Shown: positions 36,081 through 48,200 of the stretch, one piece after another
Layout: the number at the start of each line of letters is the position of its first letter
Numbering within the stretch: position 1 is the stretch's first letter
Assembly (NCBI GenBank): GCA_033060915.1
Contig: CM065389.1
Location: forward strand, 17,312,501-17,376,500
DNA length: 64,000 nucleotides
Reading direction: 5' to 3'
From: Euryodendron excelsum
Taxonomy: Eukaryota; Streptophyta; Magnoliopsida; Ericales; Pentaphylacaceae
Made by a program: the position numbers and the translations under genes
The notes under the pieces: model-generated
What the model saw: only the letters and a program-made list of their open reading frames with translations
Told to the model about the DNA's origin: nothing
Databases searched by the model: none

Positions 36081-36642
36081 GTCTTTTAGTATAAATCCCT
36101 ACCATATATGACATATGGGTCAAATTTATTAGTGATAAACAAGCTCTTAGCACTTAAATCAATAGAAAAATATGTTGCTACTGTATCATATGCACTCATA
36201 GATATATATATATATATATATGCACATATATGAAGCATGTATAACACATTAGCCAAAGAAATCACTGTCAAAACGCATAAACAGTGAAATGATATGAGAT
36301 TCATAGAAGAAAACCCATAGATTACATATAAACAGAGTTAGATCTTATCTCTGTGATGCCAACTTTCTCTGTGAAAAGGAACCATTGTCTGTTTTTTTAT
36401 TCAACAGCTTTATGGTATAACCCTCTTGCCCCAAATCTTGATAAGATAAAGTCGTAGCAAAATTTCACTGTTATGAAGCTAGACAATTGCTCTTCTTTGA
36501 ATTAGACCAAATGAGGCTGTGTAGATGGTGAGAAGAATAAGGAACTCTCTTTTAATGGTTCGTTTTAGAGAGGTTAAGAAAGGTGTTTAATCAGTCGGAC
36601 GATGGCTTATTCACTTCTTGTGCTGACCATTCACAAATCTAC

Positions 36643-36661
36643 TTCCCCAGTGGAGTCACCA
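36643..36661 (-). other. Primer-binding site (tRNA-Arg-like)
   Basis: Minus strand TGGTGACTCCACTGGGGAA, three bases after the 5' LTR end. Close to the TGGCGACTCYGCTGGGGA pattern reported for Ogre-type elements. Confidence 0.65.
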
Positions 36662-36664
36662 AAA

Positions 36665-37435
36665 TGTAGAGGGTGAAATCGGAGGCGGACCTCTTCCTTC
36701 ACTAGTACATTGAACATCTGCCTAGGAGTAGCTTCTTGGAAAGTTGGAGGAACAAGCTTGTACTCATCTTCAACGGAGAAATTCGAAGAAAGTGTGGTTG
36801 ATGGAGAGGAAAAGGAGTAAATGGGAGGTAATGGAAAGAGGGCAAAGGCAGCCCCCATATCTATACAAATCTGGTTCCCAAATCGGTGAACCCATAAGGA
36901 TCAAGTCTCCAAATCGGTGGACTCTATAGAGAGAAGCTAACTGTCGTGGAAGAACTTCATGGCTGAGCTCAATGAAGCAGTAATGGCCACCCAATAAGGG
37001 GAGAGAAAAGATAATATCTCATATATATATATATAGAGAGAATCTTTGCTAGAGATAGATATATATATGGATAGGCTTCCAAAAACTTGGATGGGTCTCC
37101 AAAAAGCTTATGCATAGAGAGCAAGCAATAGAGGTATATATAGCGAGGGTCACATGTGTGGCCTATATACATGTGAACGACATTCAATAAAGAAGGGACA
37201 CGTATTCCTTTGAGAAGGTGACAAGTGTCCCATAGCCTCTTTCCAATCCTCTGCTCAGGATAATCCTAACTAGCCAACAATTGATACCTGCGCATATTAC
37301 GCTATCGTGACGGCATGATCCATATGGGATCATCTCCTAGCTAGCACTTCCTCGTGATCCACCAAACCACAATCTCCATCGAATTCTCTCGGTAAATCGG
37401 TTGCCACGTGGCAAGCCCAAATTTGACAATTTACA
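36665..37435 (-). repeat. 5' LTR (by element orientation)
   Basis: Begins TGTAGAGGGTGAAATCGG and ends TGACAATTTACA on the + strand. Homologous to 27297-28095 throughout. Confidence 0.85.
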
Positions 37436-37517
37436 CTGCCTAAACAGAAATTGAGATGATCACCAACAACTGCCTTCTTCTCTCCTTAATCGAAATCATC
37501 ACATCTGTATGGGTCGA

Positions 37518-37550
<33 letters not shown>

Positions 37551-37930
37551 TATAAAAGACCCACCATTATTGGAGACCCACCAAACCCATCAACGAATTT
37601 GCCAACCAAATAACCCTAACAAATATTCACAACTGCAACTAAATATTCCATGCTACATCCCTTTGTCCCACTCTGCATGGAACCAGGAAAGAAACAGTGA
37701 TATGTTTGAGACCCTCTCAAATAACATTCAAATAGGTCAGATCTGGTTAGGGTAGGGATGGGTTATCGAGTGAAGGGGTGGGGTAAAGTGGGGGAAGAGT
37801 GTGTGGCAAGTGGGCGTTTCAAGGAAAGGTGTAGCGGTGAAGAGTTGGGTAGTGGCAAGAAATGCATTTTGGGAGGGCCCTGAATTTGTTTTACTTATAT
37901 TAATTCTTTATTTTTATTTAACATTTTTTT
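37436..37930. other. Remnant interior of the Mutator-like element
   Basis: Continuation of the host element between the retrotransposon and the Helitron-like block. Contains a CT microsatellite (37524-37550) and a G-rich stretch (37745-37880). An open frame at 37456-37755 crosses the microsatellite and is not supported. Confidence 0.5.
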
Positions 37931-40900
37931 ATACATACTAGCAATGAACCCGTGCTATGCACGGAACATAGAGAATGAATTTAAAATTTTTAAATAAAAA
38001 TAAAGAATTAATATTATGTTCTTAAACTTTATACTACTAATTTGAGTTTTAATAAACAGTAAATTACACTTATTACTTAATGCTGAAAAATTATCCAAAT
38101 CTATGCATTTATATCATAAAAAATTCTTTGCAAAATAGTTGTAACATTTACTGCAAACTTACCAAAAAATATCAAATTACATTAGACTTACATAATAAAA
38201 TATTTGAATTACATGTTTTTTCTTTGTTATTTATATCATATTTCAAAATTTTGTTCTATTTTGATTAAATATTTTTTAAAATGGAATATCCTAAAGGTGT
38301 TAAAAGTATATAAAAAAGAAAAAGTTAAAAGTCCTCTCATATTAACATAGGTAGAATTAAAAAAATTGTCTATGGGTTAATTTTGATTATTGAGGTCATA
38401 CAACTCAATCATTGTTCAATAATTTAAAATATGTGAATTATACTTTAATGAAAAAAATTTATATAATAAATTAAGTTTCATTGGAGCTTGCCAAAATTTT
38501 GATTTATTTTTGTTATTGCTTTTATGAATCATATTTGAAGAGATGTGATTGATGAGTATTTACAACAAAATGGCAAATTTATCAATAACAAGATATTTCT
38601 ATAAAATAACAAAAGAATAAATGATACATGATTAATAATTTTTAAACATGTGTGCTTCCTATGATGAAAATTTAAATTACTTTTTATTTTCATTAAATTT
38701 TTTGTGAAAGAGCATATTTGAAAGAATTTTGATAAACTTGTCATATTGATTAAGATTCAAAACAAAAATAAAATATAAAGTAAGGCCAATAAGTTGGAAA
38801 GTTGCATCAAGATTTTTAGCTTTAAAAACATATTTCTGATTGTTATAATATATAATATAGATTGATGATCATAAAAATTTTACGAAATTAAGATTGAAAA
38901 TGAAATTTTAGAGATTATTTATTTCGTTTGTAAATTACTTTTTTTTAACTAATCGTAGAAGCCACAAGATTGAAATTTTGGAATAGGGACATAAAATAAA
39001 ATAAAAAGTAAAACAAAAAGTTTAATGTTTCAACTTCAATAGTCTCATAACCAATTGCAATAATATATACTACAGATTTATTTGTATTTGTCTTTCCAAA
39101 AATAAAAATTAGAAAGGATTTGAATGAAAAATTCTAAAGTTTTGAATCTAAGCTAGAAATTTCCAAAATTATAATAGAGGAATTTAAGGAAATTCAAAAT
39201 AATAATCCTAATGTTATTTTTAAATTCAAGGAGCTTTCTAAAATTATAAAAGAGGGATTAAGAAAATTTAAAACAACAATTTTTAGTTTTAAAAAAATTA
39301 ACATTGAGAATAAATTTAAAATTTTAAATAAAAATAAAGAATTGACATTATCTTTTTATTTTATACTACTAATATGAGTTTTACCAAACAATAAATTACA
39401 ACTATTACTTAAAGTTGAAAATTTACCTAAATCTATACATCTATATTATAAAAAATTCTTCTCAAAATAGTTGTAACATTCACCACCAAGCTTACCTAAA
39501 AACATCAAATTATATGACTCACACAATTAAAATACTTAAAATACTTATTGTTTCTTTATTATTTATAGCATACTTCAAAGTTTTGTTTTATTTTGATTAA
39601 ATTTTTTTTTAAAATAGAATATTCTAGAGTTATTAAAATTATAAAAAAAGAAAAAAATTAAAAGTCATTTCATATTAACCTAGGGAAAATTAAAAAATTT
39701 GTCTACGGGTTCATTTCTATTATTGAGGTTATACAACTTAATTACTATTCTAAAAACATCAAATTACATGATTCACACAATTAAAGTACTTGAAATACTT
39801 ATTGTTTCTTTATTATTTATAGCATATTTCAAAGTTTTATTTTATTTTCATTAAATGTTTTTTAAAATCGGATATTCTAGACATTTAAAATTATAAAAAA
39901 GAAAAAAATTAAAAGTCCTTCCATTTTCATCTAGGCAGAATTAGAAAATTTGTTTGTAGGTTCATTTCTATTATTAAGGTTATACAAGTCAATTACTGTT
40001 AAATAACTAAAAATATATAAATTATATTTTAATTGTGGAAAAATTATATAATAAATTAATTTTCATTGGAGGTTGCCAATATTTTGATTTATTTTTGTTA
40101 TTGCTTTTAAGCATATTTAAAAAAATGTGATTGATAAGTATTTACAACCAAATGACAAATTTGTCAATAATAAGAAATTTCTATAAATAACAGAAGAATA
40201 AATTATGCATGAGTAATAATTTTGTGATATATGTACTTCCTACGAAAGAGCATATTTGAAGGAATTTTGATAAACTTGTTGTATTGATTAAAATTCAAAA
40301 CAAAAGCACATATGAAGTAAAACCAATAAGTTGAAAAATTAAATCAATATTTTTAGTTTTAAAAACATTATTACCGATTTTTATAATATATAATATAGAT
40401 TGATGGTTATGGCATTTTTAAGAAATTAAGATTGAAATGAAATTTTAAAGATTATTTATTTCGTTTGTAAATTATTTTTTTAACTAATCATTGAAGCCAC
40501 AAGATTGGACATTTTGGATTAAAAACGTAAAACTAAAAAATTAAAAAAGAAAGAATTAAATGTTTCAACTTGAATGGTCTCATAGCCAATTGCAATAATA
40601 TATACTATAGATTTATTTGTATTAGTCTTTCTAAAAATAGAAGAATTTAAGAAAATTTAAAATAGTAATCATAATGTTATTTTTAAATTTAAGGAGGAGC
40701 TTTCTAAAATTATGAAAGACGGATTTAAGGAAATCTAAACTAACAATTCTAAATTTTTTTAAAAAATTAAGAAAAAACTTTCTAAAATTATAAAACATAG
40801 ATAAAATTTTTCAAAACAACATAAGATTACCTAAGTTTAAGCAAAGATTTACTAAGCATTAATAGAAAGTAAAAGAATTTATAATTTATAGTTACACTAA

Positions 40901-41020
40901 TGCTATTATGATACATGAAAATTAATTATTTAAAAATTTTAAAAATTAAGAAAATTGAATTGAGTCTTTCAACCTTAAAGACTCCCTATCATTATGCTAT
41001 AATATATATTATAGACAGAC
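37930..41020 (+). mobile_element. Helitron-like block with internal tandem duplication
   Basis: The left end ATACATACTAGCAATGAACC runs into the near-palindrome CCGTGCTATGCACGG (37950-37964), a signature of plant Helitron 5' ends. The body is very AT-rich. 37975-39290 and 39300-40700 are two diverged copies of one unit (shared: AGTTGTAACATTYAC, TTATTTTTGTTATTGCTTTT, CAATTGCAATAATATATACT), with an extra partial copy at 39740-39910. The unit end CAATAATATATACTAYAG recurs near 39070 and 40605, and a variant near 41005. No Rep/helicase coding. The 3' CTRR end was not confirmed. Confidence 0.45.
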
Positions 41021-41494
41021 ATTCATAGAAGCTACTGATTATTGATGATTTTGTTTGTGGATTTATGTGGGGTGGAGGGAAATGAGTGGGGTGGTGGTGG
41101 CAGGTTAGAGAATGGTGGGGAATTGGTGGGGTGGGGGTGGTTGGTCGAGGAAAGGGTTGGGAATGGATGGGAGCCTGCGGAGTTGGGTGGCAAAGAAAGT
41201 TTTAGAGAGAGAGAAAGTGAAAATTTTAGAGAGAGGAGAAAAAGTTGACCTAAGTCAAATGTGGACATTTAAGTCATTTGACATTTTGAATTATTTTATT
41301 TTTAAACATCAAGAGCGTTATTGTTCCTTTACAACTTACGTTATGGTTGTTTACCTAAAGTTAGACGGGATGGAAAATTTGTTAAGAACATTTCAAAAGT
41401 AAGGAAGGTTGGTATAAATTTTAAATGGTTAAAGTAGCTCCCTATATTTTAGTAAATGTTTAGGGAAAGTTTGTGTTATTTACCCATAAAATTA

Positions 41495-42104
41495 TATATG
41501 CAATATGCTTAACAATGTCCTCTATTAATTATGAAGTGCAACAGTGATGGTCGTCCCTACGTTTGAAGTTTGCGATGTGAGAGCGGGTGCAGGTGCAAGT
41601 GCGAATATGTGAGGGCATCAATTTTTAAAATTTGTGAGGTTAAGAATGTCTCGAGGGCATTTATATTATATTATAATTAAAATTTTTTATTACTCAATAT
41701 TATTTTGTTTTAATGTAAGTAGTATTTGTGTTATTAAATATTTATAAGAGTTTTTATGTTATAAATTTTTGTATTTTATGATTTCTATAGCAAGCAGTTA
41801 AGATATTTATGATTTAATTGACCATTATTACACAAGGATTCAAGTTGGTGTATTTACTGGAACTCTTTGATTTCTACGTGTGGTCTTGTTTCGAGCCATG
41901 CCAAACGCACTGCATTACGAATCATTTCAGCTGTACCAGAAATGATTTGGTGTGTGCGGCTCTTCAATAAAGTTGACACATGTCATGCTTTGAATGGTCT
42001 GAACACTAAATCCACAACCCAGCCAATTGAGTGCACGAGTTGATTTGACTGAATTTTGCACTAAATCTGCCAATCTGCGGATTCGAACTAGGTGACTAAG
42101 GTCT
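41495..42104. other. Intergenic, no gene seen
   Basis: AT-rich to 41820, then more mixed. An open frame on the minus strand (41927-42175) has no recognisable motif. Confidence 0.45.
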
Positions 42105-42300
42105 TCCCTAGTTCCTTTTGTTGCTGTTCCGAATGCGGAGCAAAGTGCTTTTGTTTTCCCGTAATATAAATACAAAAGATAAAACAGAGAAAAAGCATTG
42201 GCTGGATTTCAAAAGTTGTATGATCTTTTCACTTTGTTTGAGTACTACTGCCGGACAGTAAAGCAAAATCACTAATCACTAATGTTTTCAAACAAAATCC
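42105..42300 (+). repeat. Dispersed repeat U5 (short, diverged)
   Basis: GCGGAGCAAAGTGCTTTTGT, GGATTTCAAAAGT, GTAAAGCAAAATCACTAATC match U1/U2 in order. It is the most distant copy, 1 kb beyond the poly-A region of the kinase gene. Confidence 0.5.
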
Positions 42301-42651
42301 TATTCCTTGTTTTGACGTTGTTACAGCCATTTCTTTCTCCTATAATATGAATAGGGACTGTTTAAATAATTAGAATAACTTTCAAGGGATAAGGTTGAGG
42401 ATCCAAACTAAAGTTGTTGATAAAAGGAATTTGAAAGCAGTGGCTTTTATGAAAAAACCAGTAGTGAGAGATGACAATACATGGCCTTGCAAGACTTGTT
42501 TGGTCCACCATGAGAGCTGACTGATGAACAATTTGTGAGTCATCATCAAATGGATTTCGAGATCTAGGGGACCTGAAATTTGAACCAGTCAATGCAAGCT
42601 AAGTGAACATTTGAAATATGAAGAAATCAAGCATCAAAATCAGAACTACTT

Positions 42652-42657
42652 TTTATT
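42652..42657 (-). terminator. Candidate polyadenylation signal of the kinase gene
   Basis: Minus strand AATAAA, 354 bases downstream of the stop at 43011. The intervening 3' region contains a T run on the minus strand (42904-42933). Position only; other signals are possible. Confidence 0.35.
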
Positions 42658-42903
42658 AGCCTTCTTGAGATATGTATGTGGCAGCAGTTACCTGAACACC
42701 CTTCAACGAAAAATAAAAAATAAAAAAATTTCCATGGCTAGAACAAACTCAGCTCTCAGTTTAGATTGAGGGTGAGAACTGAAACAATTGAAGACTAACT
42801 TATGACTACTAGGAGATGGAGGAGGGCACATCTGCAAACGACCTCTCATCCAAGACCCATTATTACGCAACCCAAAAAACAATTGATTGAAGCCAACGAA
42901 ACC

Positions 42904-42933
42904 GGAAAAAAAAAAAAAAAAAAAAAAAAAAAA
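42904..42933 (+). repeat. Poly-A run (poly-T on the minus strand)
   Basis: About 29 A in a row in the presumed 3' untranslated region of the kinase gene. Confidence 0.9.
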
Positions 42934-43010
42934 GAAAAAGAAGAAGAATATACAAAAGAATGACATAAACAAGAGGCACAATGTTTACTAGCATCTTAGC
43001 AAGCATGTGG

Positions 43011-46000
43011 TTAGTCGAAGCTTGATGAGCGGCTCCACCTTCCTTGCAAGTACTCCTCCAATGAGACACTTTGCTCAATGCTGCTCATGGAGAGAGAATC
43101 TTCCCCCATGTCAAGCAATGCAAGGTTAATATGGGATTGGAGATTTGAACGGGGAAAAGCCTCATCATCAAGCATGTCAGTCCCTTCCGAAGCATTAACT
43201 TGTAGCTTTGCCCACTTAATTACCTCAGAATCACCCTGGAGGAGCTTCAAGATCTGCCATAGACAAGAACATGTAATTTAAGGGAATTCTGTCACTAAAA
43301 AAAAACATCAAATGTGTATTGTAAAGGCAGTGCAAAAAGTAAGTCTTCGTCATAGAGAATAGAGACGCATCATCTTTCATGAAGTAGCACATGAAGTGGC
43401 ACAGAGTGAGTGTTGTAACCAGTTCAAAGTTACTGTCGGAATATAATACCCCATGGAAAGACCATACCTAGATTTGGTCCCAGCAAAGGACGGTCCAGGA
43501 CTTCGGGTATGCTGAGGGGTGGACACATCCTCAAGTTTGATTTCTGGAGCTCTTATGATGCACAAAGGGCATATTTTCTTGGGGGCTTGGCGACAGTCTA
43601 AAATCATTGACCCCGTGATGCTAGTTCCTTTGGTTTAAATTCAGTTCTCATTGTGGCAACGGTTTTTGAAAATAAGTAAGATGGCCTAAAACCAAATGTA
43701 ATTCTTAAAGACGCTGTAAGAGAGGCAAAGTGTGGGACATGATAACTTTAAGACAAGAAAATAGAAAGTGGTCCTTTTTTGTCCCCCTGGTGCCATTCCA
43801 ACTCTTGTTGTAAAACACATTGGTCATGCCATAATAGCTAGATTTTGTAAACTTGGGCAAAATTTTTAGTTGTATTTGGCGATGTCTGTTTCATGTATCC
43901 ATTTGTAAAACCTCCAGGTTCATATTGAAAATTTTTCTTGCCAATTTTCCTATGGATGATGTAGTCACATGCCAAAACAAGCATATCAACTTGAACTAAC
44001 TTTGTGAATCACTTCATTTTTCTAGTAATTCTTAGTTTTTCACCTCCTCAAGACCTTGGATTTACACAACCAGAATCAAGGAACTAGTTTAGCATGTATA
44101 CTTGATCCTGTCCATCAGAATCACAACATTTCTTCATTTTCGCTCTCTTGGAACCAATTAGGAGCTTAAGAGTAAAGAGTAAGGAAAAAGAGCAACAAAC
44201 GATATATATCGTGTATCTGCTGTATGATGAACATCAAGCACTAACCAAATAAGATGGGATATTTTGCAAGATAGCTATGAGGGCCATTTGTTCTTCTTGG
44301 TATAAAATGTAATTAGCCAAGAATCAGAGATGCATAGGTGTGCTAAGGAGACTAATGACACACAAAAATCAGGAGAAACTTTAGTCAATCTGAAGGTTTT
44401 GCAAGAGCAAGAGAAGGGTGAAAACTAATTTATGGTAAGGCAGTGAAAGAAGATATTGTGACATTGACTAATCAAAAGACAGTAGATATTCGAAACGAAA
44501 TGGTGACAATGACTGCCGTAAAAACCAGAGCAGTTAGGATAAAACGTTAGTGATCATTTCTAAACATGAAACTAGAGGAAGTGCTACAAAATTGTTTCAT
44601 CTCAACTTCCTCCATAGCATTAGATGCAAGCTTAGATACTTTAGAGAGCAAAACTACATGGAGGGGAAGTTTAAACCAAAAAAAATGGAGAGAACTTACG
44701 ATGCTCATTTGTGGTCGAGCTCGAGGTGCACGTCTGATACAGAGAGTAGCAGCTAAAACCATCCTCTCCATCTGGTCGTGATCATAGTTATTGCCCAGGC
44801 TTAGGTCTAATAGATGGGCAAACTTTCCACCATTTAGAATTGGTTTTGCCTAGAAGTGGTGATTTCTTTTAGTATGAAACATGATAAAGAGGTAAAAATT
44901 TCAGAATGAGCCAGTGAGTAAAGAGGACATACCCACATGACCAGACTCTCTTGGCCCTTTGGATGGTCATTACTTATAGGCTTTCTTCCTGAAAGAAGCT
45001 CAAGGAGTACAACACCAAATGCATAGACATCGATCTTCTCATTAACTTTGCCATACATGAAATATTCAGGGGCCAAGTAACTGCAGCATACAATAAGATT
45101 TCCAACTTAGTTTGTATGTTTTGCTTTTGACAAGGATCCAAACAGGATTTCAACCTTGAAGAAAGTACAAACCCAAAGGTCCCTGCAACATCGGTGCATA
45201 TTATATTTGAGGAGGATGTCGATGCCCATTTAGCTAGTCCAAAATCAGACAACTGAAAATCAACCAAAACAGAATGAGTAATGAGAAGGTGAAAACCAAA
45301 ATGTCAGCGCCAATACACTGCAAGGTCAAGTTGAATTACCTGTGGCTCAAAATCATCAGAAAGTAGTATATTTGATGATTTCACATCCCTGTGGATCACA
45401 GGTTTAGCACTTGCATTGTGTAGATATTCCAGTGCTTCAGCTACACCAACAGCCACCTTATATCTTTCACTCCACCCTAACACGCAAGGGTCCTTATTAC
45501 CTGGTTTAGAGAATACCCATAAGTTATAAAGAAAATCATGATTTAGAAACACCACAATCCTTAATTTCTGTTGTATTTAAAGTCTTAAAACAGAGATTCT
45601 CATGTTGATGCATACCATGAAGTTTCTCTTCCAGGCTTCCTCTTGATAGGAAATCATAAACCAGGAGAAGATTGCCATCCTCAAAACAGAACCCAAAAAG
45701 TGAGATAATGTTCTTGTGATGTAAGGCAGTAATAATCTCAATTTCCAATACAAACTCTTTTAATGCATCTTCAGATGGCTTCAAGATTTTCACAGCAAGT
45801 TCCTTGCCATTAGGAAGGTAACCTCTATAAACCTGACAGCTGCCTCCTTCTCCAATCAAGTTCCCTGGAGTTAAGAAAGTGATTGAATCAACTAACCGTT
45901 CACAATACAGATTTACAAATGCTATCCCAAAAATGATTATTAGTAAGTAATCAAACCAGGCATGAAATCCGATGTCGCCTGCAGAAGCTCCTGGTATTTG

Positions 46001-47998
46001 AACAATCTGCAACTTGCTGAGTACTTCACATGAAGTCCCTCCAATTCTTCTGGTAGGTTTCTTGAACTGCAGCTTGGAGAAGATTGAGCAGATACAGTCT
46101 CAGTATCAACAGGAACAATTGCACCACTTTCCCCATCTAATTCAGAAAATTGGTCTTCCTTTTCATTGCAAGTACTTTGCTTTGAAACTGCATTGGGCAA
46201 ACAGTGTCTGCTGGGCAACTGCATAGCCCACTGAACCGCAGAGATCTGCTGCACTGAAGGTCTGCCAGAAGCTTGCTGATCTGATAAAATAGCTCGACGA
46301 AGAAGTGGCCAACCTGGTCTCAGTTCAGGCAATTCTCTTATCAACAAAGAAATTGAGCTTGATGCAGCCTCTAGCTTCTGCACAGGAACCAGAGCCTTTG
46401 AGTTGTCTTCATCACCATCACCAGTAGACCCATCTATTGATTCAACATGAGAATTTTCTGGCGAAACAGAATCCGGGGAACAAATGGAGCAGTTCTGTTT
46501 CAATGTATTCTCTGCAAAATCAGAGCCTGCTTTAACTAAGGCCAACTCCAAATCTTCACAAGTACCCTGATCCCTTGTTGCCGTTGGGTTCTCATCCACA
46601 TTTGCACCATGAAGTAAGTTAGAATTCTTACTTAGTGACCTTTGAATTACACTAAGTAAACGATGTCGGTGTTGATCATCGATTCCTGCAAAAAATGTTA
46701 GAACCAAAAATAAAAAGGTAAGAGAATTACAAGTATCAATTGGAGAGACTTCTCTTGAAATAATAACAGAAGCAACCACAACCTTTTGCACAGCCATTGG
46801 CCCTTGGAGACGCTTCTCTTTGAAACACAACTTTCCCATTATCAACTGCAAGTATTGAGCAATCCTTTGGTAGTTTTTTGGCACAGTACTTGGCAACAGA
46901 GGCTGATGAACGGATTGTATGGTGACTTCTAGCAGTTCCTACTATCACCTCAGTAGCAAAGTAAGACTTCGCTTCCCTAACCAGAACTTTTCGGATGGAT
47001 GAACCTCTGCAGATCTTAAGCTTGAGTTCCACCTGGAAATGTCGAAAAATGATCCCAACTCATTATGTATGAATTTGGCTGAGAAGAAAATGTTAAAAGG
47101 GAATTTGTTGCATTGTCTTTGGCCTGGGAAAACACAAATATCCAATAAACTGAGCCTATTTCGGCTGAACTGAGGGCAGTTCTTCAACTTCCCAAAAGCA
47201 AAACAACAAAACACACAGGATTTCACATATTAGTTTGTCTTGTTTTTACAGTTTCTCAGCAACCAAACAGAGGTGGTTGCAGAAAAACCAATTGAGAAAC
47301 CAAAAATTGTTTGGTCGCCGAGATCCACGGATAACGTATTGCGCCAAGACCGCACTCGTTAATATTTCGATTGGCCGCAGAGAAAATGCAGGAAATGTAA
47401 GGAAATTACAAGATTGAGCTTTAGATTTGTCGACATTATGGAGCCAGTGAAATAAAAAACCCACATGCTACTCAGCCCCACGAAGCATACACTTCCTTCG
47501 TTTTCACAGAATCCCAACACAGAGTAGTTGAAATAATTCAGCATGAAAACAAAACCCACAGAAATCATAGACGAAGTACGAAAATATGTTCAAGCCAAAC
47601 CTGTTTCAAGTTACAGAAACCTTCATACACAGCAAGAACGGAGTCGAATGCTTTAACAAGCGAGAAAAGAGAAGATTTCCCATCTCGATCCACGATTTCT
47701 ACACATACCCATTTCACCAAACGAATCAATTAATACTTCAATCAAAAAACCAAAAAAAATTTTTAAAAATCAACACAAACCAACAGTCAAAAGTTCCATT
47801 CTTATCTCTCTCTAAAACCATACCATTGTTACTCAGAACATGAAGAGCAATCACACGATCACCAGGCTGCGCAACCTTCACCAGAGCCCAAGTCAGCAAC
47901 TCTCTGCTCTGAGAGTCCAACTTCACCCCCACCACCACCGTCCGGCCGCCGGAAACCTCCCCTTCCCTGTCTTCTCTGGCGATCACAGTTTGGGTCAT
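43011..47998 (-). CDS. USP-domain protein kinase (receptor-like cytoplasmic kinase, class VI type), 10 exons
   Basis: Exons (minus): 47824-47998, 47601-47698, 46783-47032, 45957-46685, 45616-45864, 45340-45500, 45173-45252, 44933-45080, 44700-44849, 43011-43253. All junctions are GT-AG and in phase, giving 760 residues. Residues about 20-165 form a universal stress protein (adenine-nucleotide alpha hydrolase-like) domain ([10 protein letters not shown]..., [10 protein letters not shown]). A low-complexity linker follows. The kinase starts near 412: G-loop [11 protein letters not shown] (422-432), Lys443, catalytic IHRDVKSSN (Asp539), DFG (Asp557), APE (584-586), then an acidic/Ser-rich tail. 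No signal peptide or membrane segment, so it is probably cytosolic and phosphorylates Ser/Thr on unknown partners. Architecture matches Arabidopsis AT5G63940/AT2G16750-type proteins. Start chosen as the first ATG before the USP core. The only intact gene in the window. Confidence 0.93.
43254..44699 (-). other. Large last intron of the kinase gene
   Basis: 1446 bases, much longer than the other introns. A minus-strand open frame at 43377-43607 ([20 protein letters not shown]...) is somewhat protein-like but matches nothing I recognise and lacks a clear link to the kinase exons. No transposon ends found. Confidence 0.6.
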
Positions 47999-48200
47999 TT
48001 TCTAGCGATTCCACTTGCGGGTTAGATTCCGGCAAGTGTGTCGTGTTCCTGCCGGTAATAAGACCTCATCTGGGGACCATATAAAGACGGCTATGAGGCC
48101 TCTGAGAGGATGGCTTTAAGCTTAACCGTCGTTTTCGCATGCTTTATTTTATAGTTTGCTTCTCTGCGCACCAGACTAGAAAGAGAAATGGGAGCAAGTT
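47999..48200 (-). promoter_or_regulatory. 5' leader and core promoter region of the kinase gene
   Basis: GC-richer than its surroundings. A TATA-like CTTTATATGG on the minus strand lies about 80 bases before the ATG (48077-48086). The same site reads CCATATAAAG on +, so direction is not certain. Confidence 0.3.

Larger units (their letters stand above)
27297..37435 (-). mobile_element. LTR retrotransposon, minus strand, 10.1 kb, non-coding/decayed
   Basis: Two direct repeats of 799 and 771 bases begin TGTA and end TACA. Flanking pentamers CTACT and CTGCC differ by two transitions only, consistent with a decayed 5-bp target duplication. On the minus strand the LTR at 36665-37435 is 5', followed by a primer-binding site, and the 3' LTR at 27297-28095 is preceded by the purine tract GGGGAAAAA. 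The 8.5-kb interior shows no gag, protease, integrase or reverse transcriptase I can read, but has three tandem-repeat fields next to the 3' LTR. The PBS (tRNA-Arg-like) and the tandem repeats are features known for Ogre/Tat-lineage Ty3 elements; that placement is inference. Confidence 0.82.
26350..41485. mobile_element. Mutator-like element expanded to 15.1 kb by nested insertions
   Basis: The left terminus GAATAAATTACACAAACC and the inverse of the right terminus GGGTAAATAACACAAACT continue as inverted repeats for about 88 bases (ATTTACTAAAATATAGG in both). Immediately outside, both sides carry ATAAAATTA (26341-26349 and 41486-41494), a perfect 9-bp target duplication, so the 15 kb is a single insertion event plus later ones inside. 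Removing the LTR retrotransposon (27297-37435) and the Helitron-like block leaves about 1.9 kb, a size like the sister element at 23444-24723. The remnant interior has a strong hairpin (27008-27105) and a G-rich block (41060-41180). No transposase seen. Confidence 0.8.

Noticed and set aside
42070..42095. tRNA-like GTTCGAATCC (minus strand), T-arm/B-box motif
   Set aside because: No A box, anticodon arm or acceptor stem in register; isolated motif.
42703..43078. Frames with poly-Phe runs
   Set aside because: Translation of the poly-A/T tract in the kinase 3' region.
43377..43607. Protein-like minus-strand frame in the last kinase intron
   Set aside because: No recognised domain, not in the conserved architecture of USP kinases, and the flanking exons already join in frame.
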